Assembly: GCF_900095745.1 (NCBI RefSeq)
Contig: NZ_FMIR01000014.1
Location: 124,001-188,000 of the forward strand
Length of the DNA stretch: 64,000 nt
Source of the DNA: Microbacterium oxydans
Lineage (GTDB): Bacteria > Actinomycetota > Actinomycetes > Actinomycetales > Microbacteriaceae
Direction of reading: 5' to 3'
Below the pieces are notes generated by a model, which worked only from the letters and a program-made list of their open reading frames with translations, did no database searches and had not been told where the DNA came from. This document shows positions 7,760-16,941 of this stretch, piece by piece (the first letter of the stretch is position 1; each line of letters opens with the position of its first letter). The translations under genes and the position numbers were made by a program.

Positions 7760-9043
7760 AATTCCTCGCTCCCGATGACGACCCCGACCGCGCCCCCGGC
7801 CAGGGCTCCGCGCAGCCTCTGGCTGCTCGGTCCCGCCCTCGTCGCCGGCGTCGCGTACCTCGACCCCGGGAACGTCGCCAGCAACATGACCGCGGGGGCC
7901 CAGTACGGCTACCTGCTGGTGTGGGTCGTGCTCGCGGGCAACATCATGGCGTGGCTGATCCAGTACCTCTCCGCGAAGCTGGGCGTCGTCACCGGGCAGA
8001 GTCTCCCCGAAGTGCTGGGCGCACGACTGAAGCGGCCATGGGCTCGCCGCGCGTATTGGCTGCAGGCCGAGCTCGTCGCCATGGCCACCGACCTGGCCGA
8101 GGTCATCGGCGGCGCGGTGGCGCTGAACCTGCTGTTCGACGTGCCGCTGCTCCTGGGCGGACTGATCACCGGCGCGGTCTCGATGATCCTGCTCACGGTC
8201 CAGTCCCGCCGCGGGGCCCGCCCGTTCGAGTTCGTGATCATCGGGCTCATGGCCATCATCACGATCGGCTTCGTCGCCGGCGTCTTCGTCGCTCCGCCGG
8301 ACCCTGCCGGGGTGCTGGGCGGAATGGTCCCCCGTTTCGAAGACACCGGCTCGGTCCTGCTGGCCGCATCCATCCTCGGCGCGACGATCATGCCGCACGC
8401 GATCTACGCGCACTCCTCCCTCGCCCGCGACCGTTTCGGCGCCACGACCACCCACGCCGGCGACGAGGCGGTGCGCACCGAGACCTCGCGCATCCGCCGC
8501 CTACTCACCGCCACCCGCTGGGACGTGTCGATCGCGATGGTGATCGCGGGCTCCGTGAACCTCTGCATCCTGCTGCTCGCCGCCGCGAACCTCGCCGGCG
8601 TCGAAGGCACCGACTCGCTGGAGGGCGCGCACGCCGCCCTCGCCGCGGGGCTCGGGCCCGTCGTCGCAACCTTCTTCGCCGTCGGACTCCTCGCATCCGG
8701 ACTGGCCTCGACCTCGGTGGGCGCCTACGCGGGAGCCGAGATCATGCACGGCCTGCTGCACGTGCGCATCCCGCTGCTCGCCCGTCGCCTGGTCACGCTG
8801 ATCCCCGCGCTCATCATCCTCGGCATCGGCTTCGATCCGACACTCGCCCTGGTGCTCAGCCAAGTGGTGCTCTCGTTCGGCATCCCGTTCGCCCTGATCC
8901 CGCTGGTCGTGCTCACGGCGCAGAAACGCACCCTCGGCGCGTGGGTCAACCGGCGCTGGACGACGGCCGCCGGAATCATCGCCTCCGTGCTGCTGATCGC
9001 CCTCAACGGAGCGCTGCTCTGGCTCGTCCTGACGGGCGCCTGA
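7751..9043 (+). CDS. mntH: NRAMP divalent metal transporter (Mn2+ uptake)
   Basis: The 430-aa membrane protein has about eleven helices and both NRAMP metal-site motifs: DPGN in helix 1 (LDPGNVASNMTAGAQYGY) and MPH in helix 6 (ATIMPHAIYAHSS). It should import Mn2+, possibly Fe2+, with protons across the cytoplasmic membrane. The GTG start follows a -10 box by 6 nt and sits inside the second operator box. A small membrane gene and a DtxR-type regulator follow at 20 and 14 nt, each with its own -10 box. Confidence 0.93.
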   Translation: MPKNSSLPMTTPTAPPARAPRSLWLLGPALVAGVAYLDPGNVASNMTAGAQYGYLLVWVVLAGNIMAWLIQYLSAKLGVVTGQSLPEVLGARLKRPWARRAYWLQAELVAMATDLAEVIGGAVALNLLFDVPLLLGGLITGAVSMILLTVQSRRGARPFEFVIIGLMAIITIGFVAGVFVAPPDPAGVLGGMVPRFEDTGSVLLAASILGATIMPHAIYAHSSLARDRFGATTTHAGDEAVRTETSRIRRLLTATRWDVSIAMVIAGSVNLCILLLAAANLAGVEGTDSLEGAHAALAAGLGPVVATFFAVGLLASGLASTSVGAYAGAEIMHGLLHVRIPLLARRLVTLIPALIILGIGFDPTLALVLSQVVLSFGIPFALIPLVVLTAQKRTLGAWVNRRWTTAAGIIASVLLIALNGALLWLVLTGA

Positions 9044-9063
9044 CCCCGGATAGGCTCGACAGC

Positions 9064-9363
9064 ATGTCTGCCGAGAACGCCCGCCGCAACGTCCGCATCC
9101 TCACGTGGATCGGGCTCGCGACGGGCGTGATCGGCGGCCTGCTGATCGCGTTCCCGAAGGTCATCGGCCCCGGCAGCCCGTGGGTGCAGCTGGCCCTGGG
9201 CGTCGCCACTCTGGTGCTGGCGTTCCGCGCGCGCAAGATCGGCATCGCCGAGATCGAGGGGTTCGACGGCCGGCTCTCATTGGCCGCCGCCCTCCTCGGC
9301 TTCCTGGTCCTGTTCTTCGCCGGTCAGGCCGCGTACAGCCTCCTGGCCGCCGCGACGAACTGA
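9064..9363 (+). CDS. Small three-helix membrane protein
   Basis: This 99-aa protein is not recognised. It has three hydrophobic segments (about residues 12-30, 38-53 and 70-93) separated by short charged loops. Its position between mntH and the DtxR-type regulator suggests a link with metal homeostasis, but that is inference only. A TAGGCT box (9051-9056) precedes the ATG by 7 nt, so it can be transcribed separately from mntH. Confidence 0.75.
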   Translation: MSAENARRNVRILTWIGLATGVIGGLLIAFPKVIGPGSPWVQLALGVATLVLAFRARKIGIAEIEGFDGRLSLAAALLGFLVLFFAGQAAYSLLAAATN

Positions 9364-9377
9364 CCTAAGCTGGTCCG

Positions 9378-10010
9378 GTGGCATCCCCTGCAGCTGACGA
9401 CTATCTGAAGACCGTCTACGCGCACACCGAGTGGCAGGACGCCCCCATCACTCCTTCGGTGCTCGCCGCGAAGCTCGGCATCGCCCCCTCGTCGGTCACC
9501 GAGATGGTGAAGAAGCTCGCCGCCGCGGGTCTCGTCTCGCACGTGCCCTACGGTGCGGTGCGGCTGACGGATGCCGGGACCGTGCGCGCCCTTGCGATGG
9601 TGCGCCGGCACCGCCTGATCGAGACCTGGCTGGTGCAGGAGTTCGACTACGGCTGGGACGAGGTGCACGACGAGGCCGAGGTGCTCGAACACACCATCAG
9701 CGACCGGCTGCTGGAGGGCATCGACGCGCGCCTCGGCCGCCCGCGCTTCGACCCGCACGGCGATGCGATCCCCGACGCCGCCGGTCACATCGAGCGTGAG
9801 CCGTTCGTGCTGCTCGCCGATGCGCCGGCCGGACACGCGGGTCGGGTGCTGCGCGTCGACGACCGCGACCCCGAGCTGCTGCGAGCGCTCGAGGCGCTGG
9901 GCCTGGCGGTCGCATCGACGGTCGCCGTGACCGTGTCCGGGGTGGAGATCGACGGCGCGCAGACGGCACTGCCCGACGGCGCGGCGCAGGTGGTCTGGCT
10001 CAGCGCCTGA
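9378..10010 (+). CDS. mntR: DtxR/MntR family metal-dependent transcriptional regulator
   Basis: The 210-aa protein has the three-part DtxR layout: an N-terminal winged helix (SVLAAKLGIAPSSVTEMVKKLAAAGLV), a dimerisation and metal-binding middle (EVHDEAEVLEHTISDRLLEGID, with the usual His/Glu ligands), and a C-terminal SH3/FeoA-like domain. It most probably represses mntH when Mn2+ is plentiful by binding the twin boxes upstream of that gene. An Fe-specific role cannot be excluded. The GTG start at 9378 follows TAAGCT (9366-9371) by 6 nt. Confidence 0.88.
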   Translation: MASPAADDYLKTVYAHTEWQDAPITPSVLAAKLGIAPSSVTEMVKKLAAAGLVSHVPYGAVRLTDAGTVRALAMVRRHRLIETWLVQEFDYGWDEVHDEAEVLEHTISDRLLEGIDARLGRPRFDPHGDAIPDAAGHIEREPFVLLADAPAGHAGRVLRVDDRDPELLRALEALGLAVASTVAVTVSGVEIDGAQTALPDGAAQVVWLSA

Positions 10011-10063
10011 CGGCTCCGCAACACGGTCAGGTGCACGTCGCCTGTGGCCTCTAGGCTGTGCAC

Positions 10064-10876
10064 ATGGCTCAACGTGACGACATCGAATGCTGGCTCACCG
10101 ACATGGACGGCGTGCTCGTCCATGAGAACGACGCCATCCCCGGAGCATCCGAGCTGCTCGCCGGTTGGGAGAGCGCGGGCATCCCGTACCTGGTGCTGAC
10201 GAACAACTCGATCTTCACCGCCCGCGACCTGTCGGCTCGCCTGCGCACCAGCGGACTGCACGTGCCCGAGGAGCGCATCTGGACCTCGGCCCTCGCGACC
10301 GCCGACTTCCTGAAGCAGCAGCTCCCCGGGGGCTCGGCCTTCGTGATCGGCGAGGCCGGCATCCTCACCGCTCTACACGATGCCGGTTTCATCATGACCG
10401 AGACCAACCCCGATTTCGTGGTCGTCGGGGAGACGCGCAACTACTCGTTCGAGGCGATCACGAAGGCCATCCGCCTCATCATCGGCGGCGCGCGCTTCAT
10501 CGTGACGAACCCGGATGCCACGGGCCCGAGCGCCGACGGACCGCTGCCCGCGACGGGCGCCATCGCCGCGCTCATCACGAAGGCCACCGGCAAGGAGCCG
10601 TACGTGGTCGGCAAGCCGAACCCGATGATGTTCCGCTCGGCCCTGAACAAGATCGGCGCGCACTCGAAGCGCACCGGCATGATCGGCGACCGCATGGACA
10701 CCGACGTCGTCGCCGGCATCGAGGCGGGTCTGCACACGATCCTGGTGCTCACCGGCATCAGCGACCAGGCCGAGATCGAGAAGTACCCGTTCCGCCCGGA
10801 TGAGATCGTGCAGTCGGTTGCCGACCTGCTCCCGCGGATCACCGAGACGATCACGACGGTCAAGATCAAGAAGTAG
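10064..10876 (+). CDS. HAD-IIA family hydrolase (NagD-like phosphatase)
   Basis: The 270-aa protein has the class IIA haloacid dehalogenase motifs: DMDGVLV at the N-terminus (nucleophile and acid Asp), LTNNS (motif II), a Lys in VGKPNP, and GDRMDTDV (motif IV). Such enzymes remove phosphate from sugar phosphates or nucleotides. The start at ATG 10064 is favoured over GTG 10058 because TAGGCT ends at 10057, placing the transcript start at the ATG. The next gene follows after 3 nt, so the two are probably cotranscribed. Confidence 0.9.
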   Translation: MAQRDDIECWLTDMDGVLVHENDAIPGASELLAGWESAGIPYLVLTNNSIFTARDLSARLRTSGLHVPEERIWTSALATADFLKQQLPGGSAFVIGEAGILTALHDAGFIMTETNPDFVVVGETRNYSFEAITKAIRLIIGGARFIVTNPDATGPSADGPLPATGAIAALITKATGKEPYVVGKPNPMMFRSALNKIGAHSKRTGMIGDRMDTDVVAGIEAGLHTILVLTGISDQAEIEKYPFRPDEIVQSVADLLPRITETITTVKIKK

Positions 10877-10879
10877 CCG

Positions 10880-11458
10880 ATGGGCGCACTCGACGAGGGT
10901 GAACGACTCCGGGCGGCGGACGCCGCGGCCTGGCGTGCCTGGCTCGAGGCGAACCACGAGCGCGCGGCGGGCGTCTGGTTGCTGAGCGTGCGCGGATCGT
11001 CGGAGGGCGTCGGCTACGAGGATGCCGTGCGGCAGGCGCTGTGCTTCGGATGGATCGACGGCCCGGTGCGCGTCTTCGATGAGGGAACCGACGACCGCGC
11101 CAACGGACAGTGGTTCTCTCCGCGCCGCCCCGGCAGCGGGTGGGCCGCGACGAACAAGGCGCGGATCGCGGAGCTCGAGGCGGAGGAGATGCTCGCGCCG
11201 GCCGGCATCCGCGTGCTCGAGGTCGCGAAGGCGAACGGCTCGTGGACCCTGCTCGACGGCCCGGAGGCCGGGATCGAACCGGAGGAGTTCGCCGCCGCGC
11301 TCGATGCGGTTCCCGCCGCGCGGGAGCACTGGGACGCCTTCCCGAAGTCGGTCAAGAAGTTCGGGCTCACACACATCGCGATGGCCAAGCGCCCCGAGAC
11401 CCGGGCGGCCCGCATCGCGAAGATCGTGGCGGATGCCGCGGAGGGGAAACGCCCATGA
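10880..11458 (+). CDS. YdeI/OmdA family protein
   Basis: The 192-aa protein matches the bacteriocin-protection YdeI/OmdA family: YEDAVRQALCFGWIDG, WFSPRRPGSGWAATNKAR, and a C-terminal KFGLTHIAMAKRPETRAARIAKIV segment close to the usual SAKRxETRxRRI. The molecular function is unknown; some members affect resistance to peptides. It is cytosolic. It starts 3 nt after the HAD gene and its stop overlaps the next start in an ATGA. Confidence 0.85.
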   Translation: MGALDEGERLRAADAAAWRAWLEANHERAAGVWLLSVRGSSEGVGYEDAVRQALCFGWIDGPVRVFDEGTDDRANGQWFSPRRPGSGWAATNKARIAELEAEEMLAPAGIRVLEVAKANGSWTLLDGPEAGIEPEEFAAALDAVPAAREHWDAFPKSVKKFGLTHIAMAKRPETRAARIAKIVADAAEGKRP

Positions 11459-11622
11459 ATCAGAGCGACGTGCTGTTCCTGGTGGTCTTCCTGATCCTGC
11501 TCAGTTCACTGGCGGTGTTCGTCGTGCAGTTCGTGCGCTCCCGCCGCGGACGCGGTGGCTCGGACGACGGCCGCGCGGGCTGGTGGGAAGGCCCCTGGGA
11601 CGAGGACGACAAGTCCCGCTGA
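11455..11622 (+). CDS. Small single-pass membrane protein, 55 aa
   Basis: This tiny protein has one N-terminal transmembrane helix (about residues 6-27) followed by a basic patch (RSRRGRGG) and an acidic, Trp-rich tail (WWEGPWDEDD). The ATG at 11455 overlaps the preceding stop (ATGA), indicating translational coupling. Its function is unknown. The basic residues after the helix suggest a cytoplasmic C-terminus. Confidence 0.65.
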   Translation: MNQSDVLFLVVFLILLSSLAVFVVQFVRSRRGRGGSDDGRAGWWEGPWDEDDKSR

Positions 11623-11641
11623 CCCCGGATCCCACCCCTGA

Positions 11642-13270
11642 TCAGGACGCCAGCGACGCTCCGGGGATCGCGGCGAGCAGCTCGCGCGTGTACGGATGCT
11701 GCGGGGCGTCGAAGATGCGCTCGGGGGTGCCGCTCTCGACCACGATGCCGCGCTGCATGACATGCACCTCGTCGGAGATCATCCGCACCACGGCGAGGTC
11801 GTGACTGATGAACAGGTAGCTCAGGCCCAGGCGCTTCTGCAGGTCGGCGAGCAGGTCGAGGATCTGCGCCTGCACCAGCACGTCGAGCGCCGACACGGCC
11901 TCGTCGAGCACCACGAGTTCGGGTTCGAGCGCGAGTGCACGGGCGATCGCCACGCGCTGGCGCTGCCCACCGGACAGCTCATGCGGGAGGCGCTCGGCCA
12001 TCGCCGCGGGCAGGGCGACCTGCTCCAGCAGCTCGAGCACGCGGGCGTGACGGGAGGCCGCGGTGCCGATGCGGTGCACGCGCAGCGGCTCGGCGATCGA
12101 CTGCTCGACCGTGTAACGGGGGTCGAGCGAGGCGTAGGGGTTCTGGAACACCGGCTGCACGCGGCGGCGCAGCGCGAACAGCTCTTTGCGGCGGAGCGTG
12201 GTCAGGTCTGTCCCGTCGAACAGGATCGATCCCGACGTCGCGTCCTCGAGGCCGAGCACCATGTTCGCGGTGGTCGACTTGCCCGAGCCGGACTCGCCCA
12301 CGATCGAGACGGTCGTGCCGCGACGGATCTCGAAGCTCACCCCGTCGACCGCGGTGAACGTCTGCGGCTCGCCCGCCTTGGGAGACCGGAGGGCGAACTC
12401 CTTGCGGAGGTCGCGGATCTCGACGAACGGCGTCCCCGTGGCGGCCTCGCGCTGCGGCAGCACATCGCGGCGGGAGGCGAGGCTCGGCGCCGCGGCGAGC
12501 AGCTGCTTCGTGTACTCGTGCTGCGGGTTGCCGAGCACCTCGGCCGATGTGCCCTCCTCCACGATGTGACCGCGGAACATCACGACGATGCGGTCGGCGC
12601 GCTCGGCAGCGAGGGCGAGGTCGTGCGTGATGAGGAACACGGCGGTGCCGAGGTCATCGGTGAGCGCATCGAGTTGGTCCAGGATGCGCCGCTGCACGGT
12701 CACGTCGAGGGCCGAGGTGGGCTCGTCGGCGATGAGCAGGCGCGGCTTGCAGGCGAGACCCATCGCGATCAGCACGCGCTGGCGCATGCCGCCGGAGAAC
12801 TCGTGCGGGTACTGGTGCGCCCGCTGCGCGGCATCCGCGATCCCCACCATCTCGAGCAGCTCGACGACCCGCGCCTTCGTGGCATCGCCGTGGGTGTGGC
12901 CGTGCACCTCGAGAGCCTCGCCGATCTGCTCACCCACGCGCATGAGCGGGTTGAGGTTCGACATCGGGTCCTGCGGCACGAGGCCGATCCCGGCACCGCG
13001 CAGGGAGACCATCGCGTTCTCGGGCAGATCGGTCAGCTCGCGCCCGTCGAAGCGGATGCTGCCAGCCGTGATCGCACCGTTCTCGGGCAGCAGACGGTTG
13101 ACCGCGGCGGCGGTGGTCGACTTGCCCGACCCGGACTCCCCCACGATCGCGACGGTCTCACCGGCGGCGACGTCGATGCTGATGTCGCTGATGGCGGTGA
13201 CCAGTTCGGAACCGGTTCGGAAGGCGACGGCGAGGCCGCTGATGCTCAGCACGGGCTCGGTGGTGCTCAT
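11642..13270 (-). CDS. Fused dipeptide/oligopeptide ABC transporter ATP-binding protein (DppD-DppF type)
   Basis: The 542-aa protein contains two complete ATPase domains in one chain. Each has a GESGSGKST P-loop and an ABC signature (FSGGMRQRV in the first half, LSGGQRQRV in the second), and each is followed by the oligopeptide-binding C-terminal extension. It should power the DppB/DppC-type permeases encoded upstream. The ATG at 13270 overlaps the serine hydrolase stop (ATGA), with GAAGGA 11-12 nt upstream. It is the last gene of the cell-wall recycling operon. Confidence 0.92.
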   Translation of the reverse strand: MSTTEPVLSISGLAVAFRTGSELVTAISDISIDVAAGETVAIVGESGSGKSTTAAAVNRLLPENGAITAGSIRFDGRELTDLPENAMVSLRGAGIGLVPQDPMSNLNPLMRVGEQIGEALEVHGHTHGDATKARVVELLEMVGIADAAQRAHQYPHEFSGGMRQRVLIAMGLACKPRLLIADEPTSALDVTVQRRILDQLDALTDDLGTAVFLITHDLALAAERADRIVVMFRGHIVEEGTSAEVLGNPQHEYTKQLLAAAPSLASRRDVLPQREAATGTPFVEIRDLRKEFALRSPKAGEPQTFTAVDGVSFEIRRGTTVSIVGESGSGKSTTANMVLGLEDATSGSILFDGTDLTTLRRKELFALRRRVQPVFQNPYASLDPRYTVEQSIAEPLRVHRIGTAASRHARVLELLEQVALPAAMAERLPHELSGGQRQRVAIARALALEPELVVLDEAVSALDVLVQAQILDLLADLQKRLGLSYLFISHDLAVVRMISDEVHVMQRGIVVESGTPERIFDAPQHPYTRELLAAIPGASLAS

Positions 13271-14349
13271 GGTGTTCTCGTTCCTTCGTTGTCGTCTAGA
13301 AGTGCGGGGAGCGCCGTGCACCACAGCGCCTCGGTCGGCGCGGGTTCGGGGGCGAAGAGGCGGTTGCTCAGCAGGACCGTGGCGGTGCCGGTGCCCGGCG
13401 CGAACCCCAGAACGCAGCCCGTGAAGCCCGGGTGCCAGAGCATCCGGGTCGGTCGGCCGCCGACCGCGACCGTGTCGCTGCGCCAGCCCAGCGCCTGCCC
13501 GGCATCGGGTCCGTCGCGGAACAGCTCGGCCACGGCATCCGGATGCCACAGCTCGGGGTGCCGCTCGGGAGCGGCGAGTGCGGCGCCGAGGGTGAGCAGG
13601 TCGTCGGCGGTGCTGAAGAGCCCGGCGTGACCGGAGACGCCACCGGCGGCGTGGAAGCTGTTGCCATCGTTCACGCGGCCCGTGATCTCGTCTTCGCGCC
13701 AGGCGAATGTGCGGTCGGCGGCGAGGATCGGATAGGGCTCACCGGTGGCGACCATGCGGCGTTCGGCGGCGTCACCGAGCGAAGACGAGGCGACCGGCGC
13801 GGCGAACGCGCCGTATCCGGTACGGCTGAGTCCGAGGGGTGCGGTCACGAGCTCGCGGACGGCGGCATCCAGAGGCAGCCCGGCGATGGCGGCGATGATG
13901 CGGCCGAGCAGGAGGAATCCCAGGTCGGAGTAGTGACGGCCCTCGTCGAGGCCGTAGCGGAGCGGGATCGCGTCGGCCGCGGCCGCGGGGTCGGCGTGCG
14001 CGTGATCGAGGTAGAGCGGCTGCCACTCCCACAGACCCGCGCGATGCTGCAGCAGGTGGCGCACGGTCGTTCCCGGCGCACAGGACGTGCCGGGAACGAA
14101 GCGGTCGACCGGATCGTCGAAGCCCAGCTCACCACGGCTGACGAGTCGCAGGATCGCGGTCGTGGTCGCGGCGACCTTCGATACCGAGGCGATGTCGAAC
14201 GCGGTCTCGGTCGTCATCGGCGTTCCGGCCAGGTCGGCCAGGCCGCCCGCGGCGACGTCGCGCCCGGCATCGGTGACGACACCCGCGACGGCGCCCCGCG
14301 GGGCGGAGTCCGTGGCGAGGACGGCGGCGACCGCTGCGGCGGCACTCAT
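13267..14349 (-). CDS. Serine hydrolase, class C beta-lactamase/AmpH-like
   Basis: The 360-aa protein has the SxxK nucleophile motif SVSK (S55-K58) and a Tyr motif YSD (139-141) in place of YxN, typical of the beta-lactamase/DD-peptidase class C fold. No signal peptide is visible, so it is probably cytoplasmic. In this operon it may trim imported muropeptides, for example as an amidase, esterase or peptidase; this is inference. The ATG at 14349 overlaps the upstream stop; a GTG at 14355 is an alternative. Confidence 0.85.
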   Translation of the reverse strand: MSAAAAVAAVLATDSAPRGAVAGVVTDAGRDVAAGGLADLAGTPMTTETAFDIASVSKVAATTTAILRLVSRGELGFDDPVDRFVPGTSCAPGTTVRHLLQHRAGLWEWQPLYLDHAHADPAAAADAIPLRYGLDEGRHYSDLGFLLLGRIIAAIAGLPLDAAVRELVTAPLGLSRTGYGAFAAPVASSSLGDAAERRMVATGEPYPILAADRTFAWREDEITGRVNDGNSFHAAGGVSGHAGLFSTADDLLTLGAALAAPERHPELWHPDAVAELFRDGPDAGQALGWRSDTVAVGGRPTRMLWHPGFTGCVLGFAPGTGTATVLLSNRLFAPEPAPTEALWCTALPALLDDNEGTRTP

Positions 14350-14849
14350 GTCCACTCCCTGCGCATGCGCTGTTCGGGCTCACCGAACTCCGGCTGGGTG
14401 CGGGTGGCTCCGTCGGGGTGCCATCCTTTGGCCTCGTAGAACCCGATCGACGGCAGGTTCGCCGCGAACACCCACAGCGTCGCGGCCTCGGCCCCGGCAT
14501 CCTGCAGCTCCGCGGATGCCTGCGCCAGCAGCGCTCCGCCGATCCCGCCCCCGTGAGCACGAGGCGAGACGTACAGAGAGTGCACGGCGCCGTTGATGCG
14601 GCCACCCGCGCCGGGGCTCGCGGCGTACCGGGTGATCCCGACGATCTCGCCGTCGCGCTCGGCGACGAGCACGACGCCCACCGGATCGGCGAGCACCCGG
14701 CGCCACAGCGCTTCGGCACGCTCATCCGTCATCGCGTCGATCGCCGCGTCGGGGAGCAGACCCCGGTAGCTCTCCCGCCAGCACGCGAGGAACACCTCGA
14801 GCACCCCGGACAGGTCGTCCGGGGTGGCGGGGCGCACCTGCAGGCTCAC
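14346..14849 (-). CDS. GNAT family N-acetyltransferase
   Basis: The 167-aa protein has the GCN5-related acetyl-CoA binding motif (SLYVSPRAHGGGIGGALLAQA) and the downstream ATLWVFAANLPSIGFYEAKGW segment. It should transfer an acetyl group to an amine. Within this operon an amino sugar or peptide amine is a reasonable guess. The GTG start at 14849 overlaps the anmK stop (GTGA), so translation is coupled. Confidence 0.85.
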   Translation of the reverse strand: MSLQVRPATPDDLSGVLEVFLACWRESYRGLLPDAAIDAMTDERAEALWRRVLADPVGVVLVAERDGEIVGITRYAASPGAGGRINGAVHSLYVSPRAHGGGIGGALLAQASAELQDAGAEAATLWVFAANLPSIGFYEAKGWHPDGATRTQPEFGEPEQRMRREWT

Positions 14850-16036
14850 GATGCCGAGGCCTCCGTGAGCACGAGGGAGTCGATGGAGGCGACGGGCTCG
14901 GGCATCTGCAGCGGGCCGACCCCGGGCGTGATGGTGCCGAGGATGCGCGGCTCCCGCGCACCGGTGCCGCCGGGGACGATCGCGGGAACGCCGTGCATCG
15001 TGGACCAGCCGATGAGCGCGAGGAGGATCGCCTCTTTGCTGTCGGCCGCGGCACCCAGCTCGTCGGCGAGCACGACCTCGGTCGCCGGCAGAGCGGCGCG
15101 CAGTCCGTCGAGGATCAGCGGGTTGCGGCACCCACCACCCGACACCGCCAGGAACCCGATGCCGGCGGCCTCCACGTCGCGCGCGACCGTGCGGACCGTC
15201 AACTCCGTCAGGGTGCGCACCACATCGGCGACGGAGATCTCCCGACCCTGTGCGGCGAGGTGCTCGTGCACGTAGCCGAGGTGGAAGTGCTCCTTGCCCG
15301 TGCTCTTGGGCGGGGTGAGGGCGTAGTACGGGTCTTCGAGCAGAGCGGCCAGCAGCGCCTCGTCGACCTGTCCGGTGCGGGCGATCGCGGCGTCGTCGTC
15401 GTAACCGAGCGGGTTGAGGCCGTGCTCCACGATGACCGCGTCGACCAGCGCGTTCGCGGGACCGATGTCGTAGGCGACGAGGCCGACCGGCCGCACCACG
15501 GTCATGTTCGAGATGCCGCCCAGGTTCAGGGCTGCGGAGACACCGGCGCGCGAGCGCAGCAGCAGCTCGTCGAGGAACGACACCAGCGGGGCGCCGTGAC
15601 CGCCGACCGTGATGTCGCGGATGCGGATGTCGGAGACCACCGGGGCGCCGACCTTCTCGGCGATCCAGGCCGGCTGCCCGATCTGCAGGGTGCCCAGCGC
15701 GTGCGCGCCGTCGACCCAGTGGTAGACGGTCTGTCCATGCGAGCACACCGCGTCGACGCCGCCGACCTCGGCTGCGATGTCGGCCGCGACATCGGCGAAC
15801 GCCTGCCCGATGAGGGTGTCGAGCTCCGCCACCTCGGCGAGGGTCGTCTGGGCGGGCGGCAGGGCAGCGATCAGCCGGGCCCGCAGCTCGGGGGCGTAGG
15901 GCACGCTCGTCGCCGCGAGCACCGTGCCGTGCAGATCCACACCGTGCGCGGTGAACCCGCCGCTGGTCGTGAAGTCGACGACGGCGGCATCGATCCCGTC
16001 GTGCGAGGTGCCGGAGATCAGTCCGAGGACGCGCAT
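14846..16036 (-). CDS. anmK: Anhydro-N-acetylmuramic acid kinase
   Basis: The 396-aa protein starts with the ASKHA phosphate loop GLISGTSHDGIDAAVVDF (usual form SGTSxDGID) and carries CSHGQTVYHW, NLGGISNMTVV, DIGPANALVDAVI and SGGGCRNPLILDGL. It converts 1,6-anhydroMurNAc to MurNAc-6-phosphate with ATP, the step before MurQ. Its ATG overlaps the murQ stop by one base (TGATG). The full-length family size and neighbours make the call secure. Confidence 0.95.
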   Translation of the reverse strand: MRVLGLISGTSHDGIDAAVVDFTTSGGFTAHGVDLHGTVLAATSVPYAPELRARLIAALPPAQTTLAEVAELDTLIGQAFADVAADIAAEVGGVDAVCSHGQTVYHWVDGAHALGTLQIGQPAWIAEKVGAPVVSDIRIRDITVGGHGAPLVSFLDELLLRSRAGVSAALNLGGISNMTVVRPVGLVAYDIGPANALVDAVIVEHGLNPLGYDDDAAIARTGQVDEALLAALLEDPYYALTPPKSTGKEHFHLGYVHEHLAAQGREISVADVVRTLTELTVRTVARDVEAAGIGFLAVSGGGCRNPLILDGLRAALPATEVVLADELGAAADSKEAILLALIGWSTMHGVPAIVPGGTGAREPRILGTITPGVGPLQMPEPVASIDSLVLTEASAS

Positions 16037-16941
16037 CAGTTCTCCTCCAGTGCGGTGCGCAGCCGTCCGTCGGCGGCGCCCAGTCGTGCGGTGGCCGCGG
16101 CGAGGTCCTCACCGCGGCGGATCATGATCGACGCGAGCTTCACGTCGTAGGCGGCGGTCTCCAGCGCAGCCACCGCCGTGTCGCGGTCGGCATCCGCGAT
16201 GGTCTGCACCATCCGGATGGCCCGCTCGCGCAGCTTGTGGTTCGTGGCCTTCACATCCACCATCAGGTTGCCGTAGGCCTTGCCGTTGCGCACCATCGAG
16301 ATGGTCGAGAACATGTTGAGCACGAGCTTCTGCGCGGTACCCGACTTGAGCCTGGTCGAACCGGAGAGCACCTCGGGTCCGACCTCGACCTCGATGCCGT
16401 GCTCCGCCGCCGCGCTGAGCGCGGTCCCGACGTTGCACGACAGGCCGATGCTGAGCGCCCCGAGCTCGCGCGCCCGACGGACGGCCGCGATCACATACGG
16501 CGTGCGTCCGCTCGAGGCGATGCCGATCACGGTGTCGAGCGGGCCGATGCCGGCGGCGTCGATGGCCGCAGCGCCCGCCTCCGCGTCGTCTTCCGCACCC
16601 TCGACGGGGTTCACGATCGCGCCCGGCCCACCGGCCATGATCGCGAACACCAGCTCCGGCGGTGTGCTGAAGGTGGGCGGGCACTCCGAGGCGTCGAGCA
16701 CGCCGATGCGGCCGGGGGTTCCGGCGCCGACGTAGACCAGGCGACCGCCCTGCGCCATGCGTGCGGCCGTGGCCTCGATCGCCGGGACGATCTGTCCGAG
16801 GGCGCGCTGCACGGCGGCCGGCACCGTGGCATCCGCCTCGTTCATGGTCTGCGCGAGTTCCGCCACGCTCATCAGGTCGAGCTCCGCGTAGCGGGGATCG
16901 CTGGCCTCCGTGGCGAGTCCGCCGAGGTCCTCCATGGTCAT
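16036..16941 (-). CDS. murQ: N-acetylmuramic acid 6-phosphate etherase
   Basis: The 301-aa protein is a SIS-domain etherase. It has GAGTPGRIGVLDASECPPTF (the usual motif is GAGTSGRLG, so Ser is replaced by Pro here), the catalytic Glu region DASECPPTF, and a second motif GSTRLKSGTAQKLVLNMFST. It cleaves the lactyl ether of MurNAc-6-phosphate to GlcNAc-6-phosphate and D-lactate. It follows the permease gene with an ATGA overlap at 16941 and precedes anmK. Confidence 0.95.
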   Translation of the reverse strand: MTMEDLGGLATEASDPRYAELDLMSVAELAQTMNEADATVPAAVQRALGQIVPAIEATAARMAQGGRLVYVGAGTPGRIGVLDASECPPTFSTPPELVFAIMAGGPGAIVNPVEGAEDDAEAGAAAIDAAGIGPLDTVIGIASSGRTPYVIAAVRRARELGALSIGLSCNVGTALSAAAEHGIEVEVGPEVLSGSTRLKSGTAQKLVLNMFSTISMVRNGKAYGNLMVDVKATNHKLRERAIRMVQTIADADRDTAVAALETAAYDVKLASIMIRRGEDLAAATARLGAADGRLRTALEEN

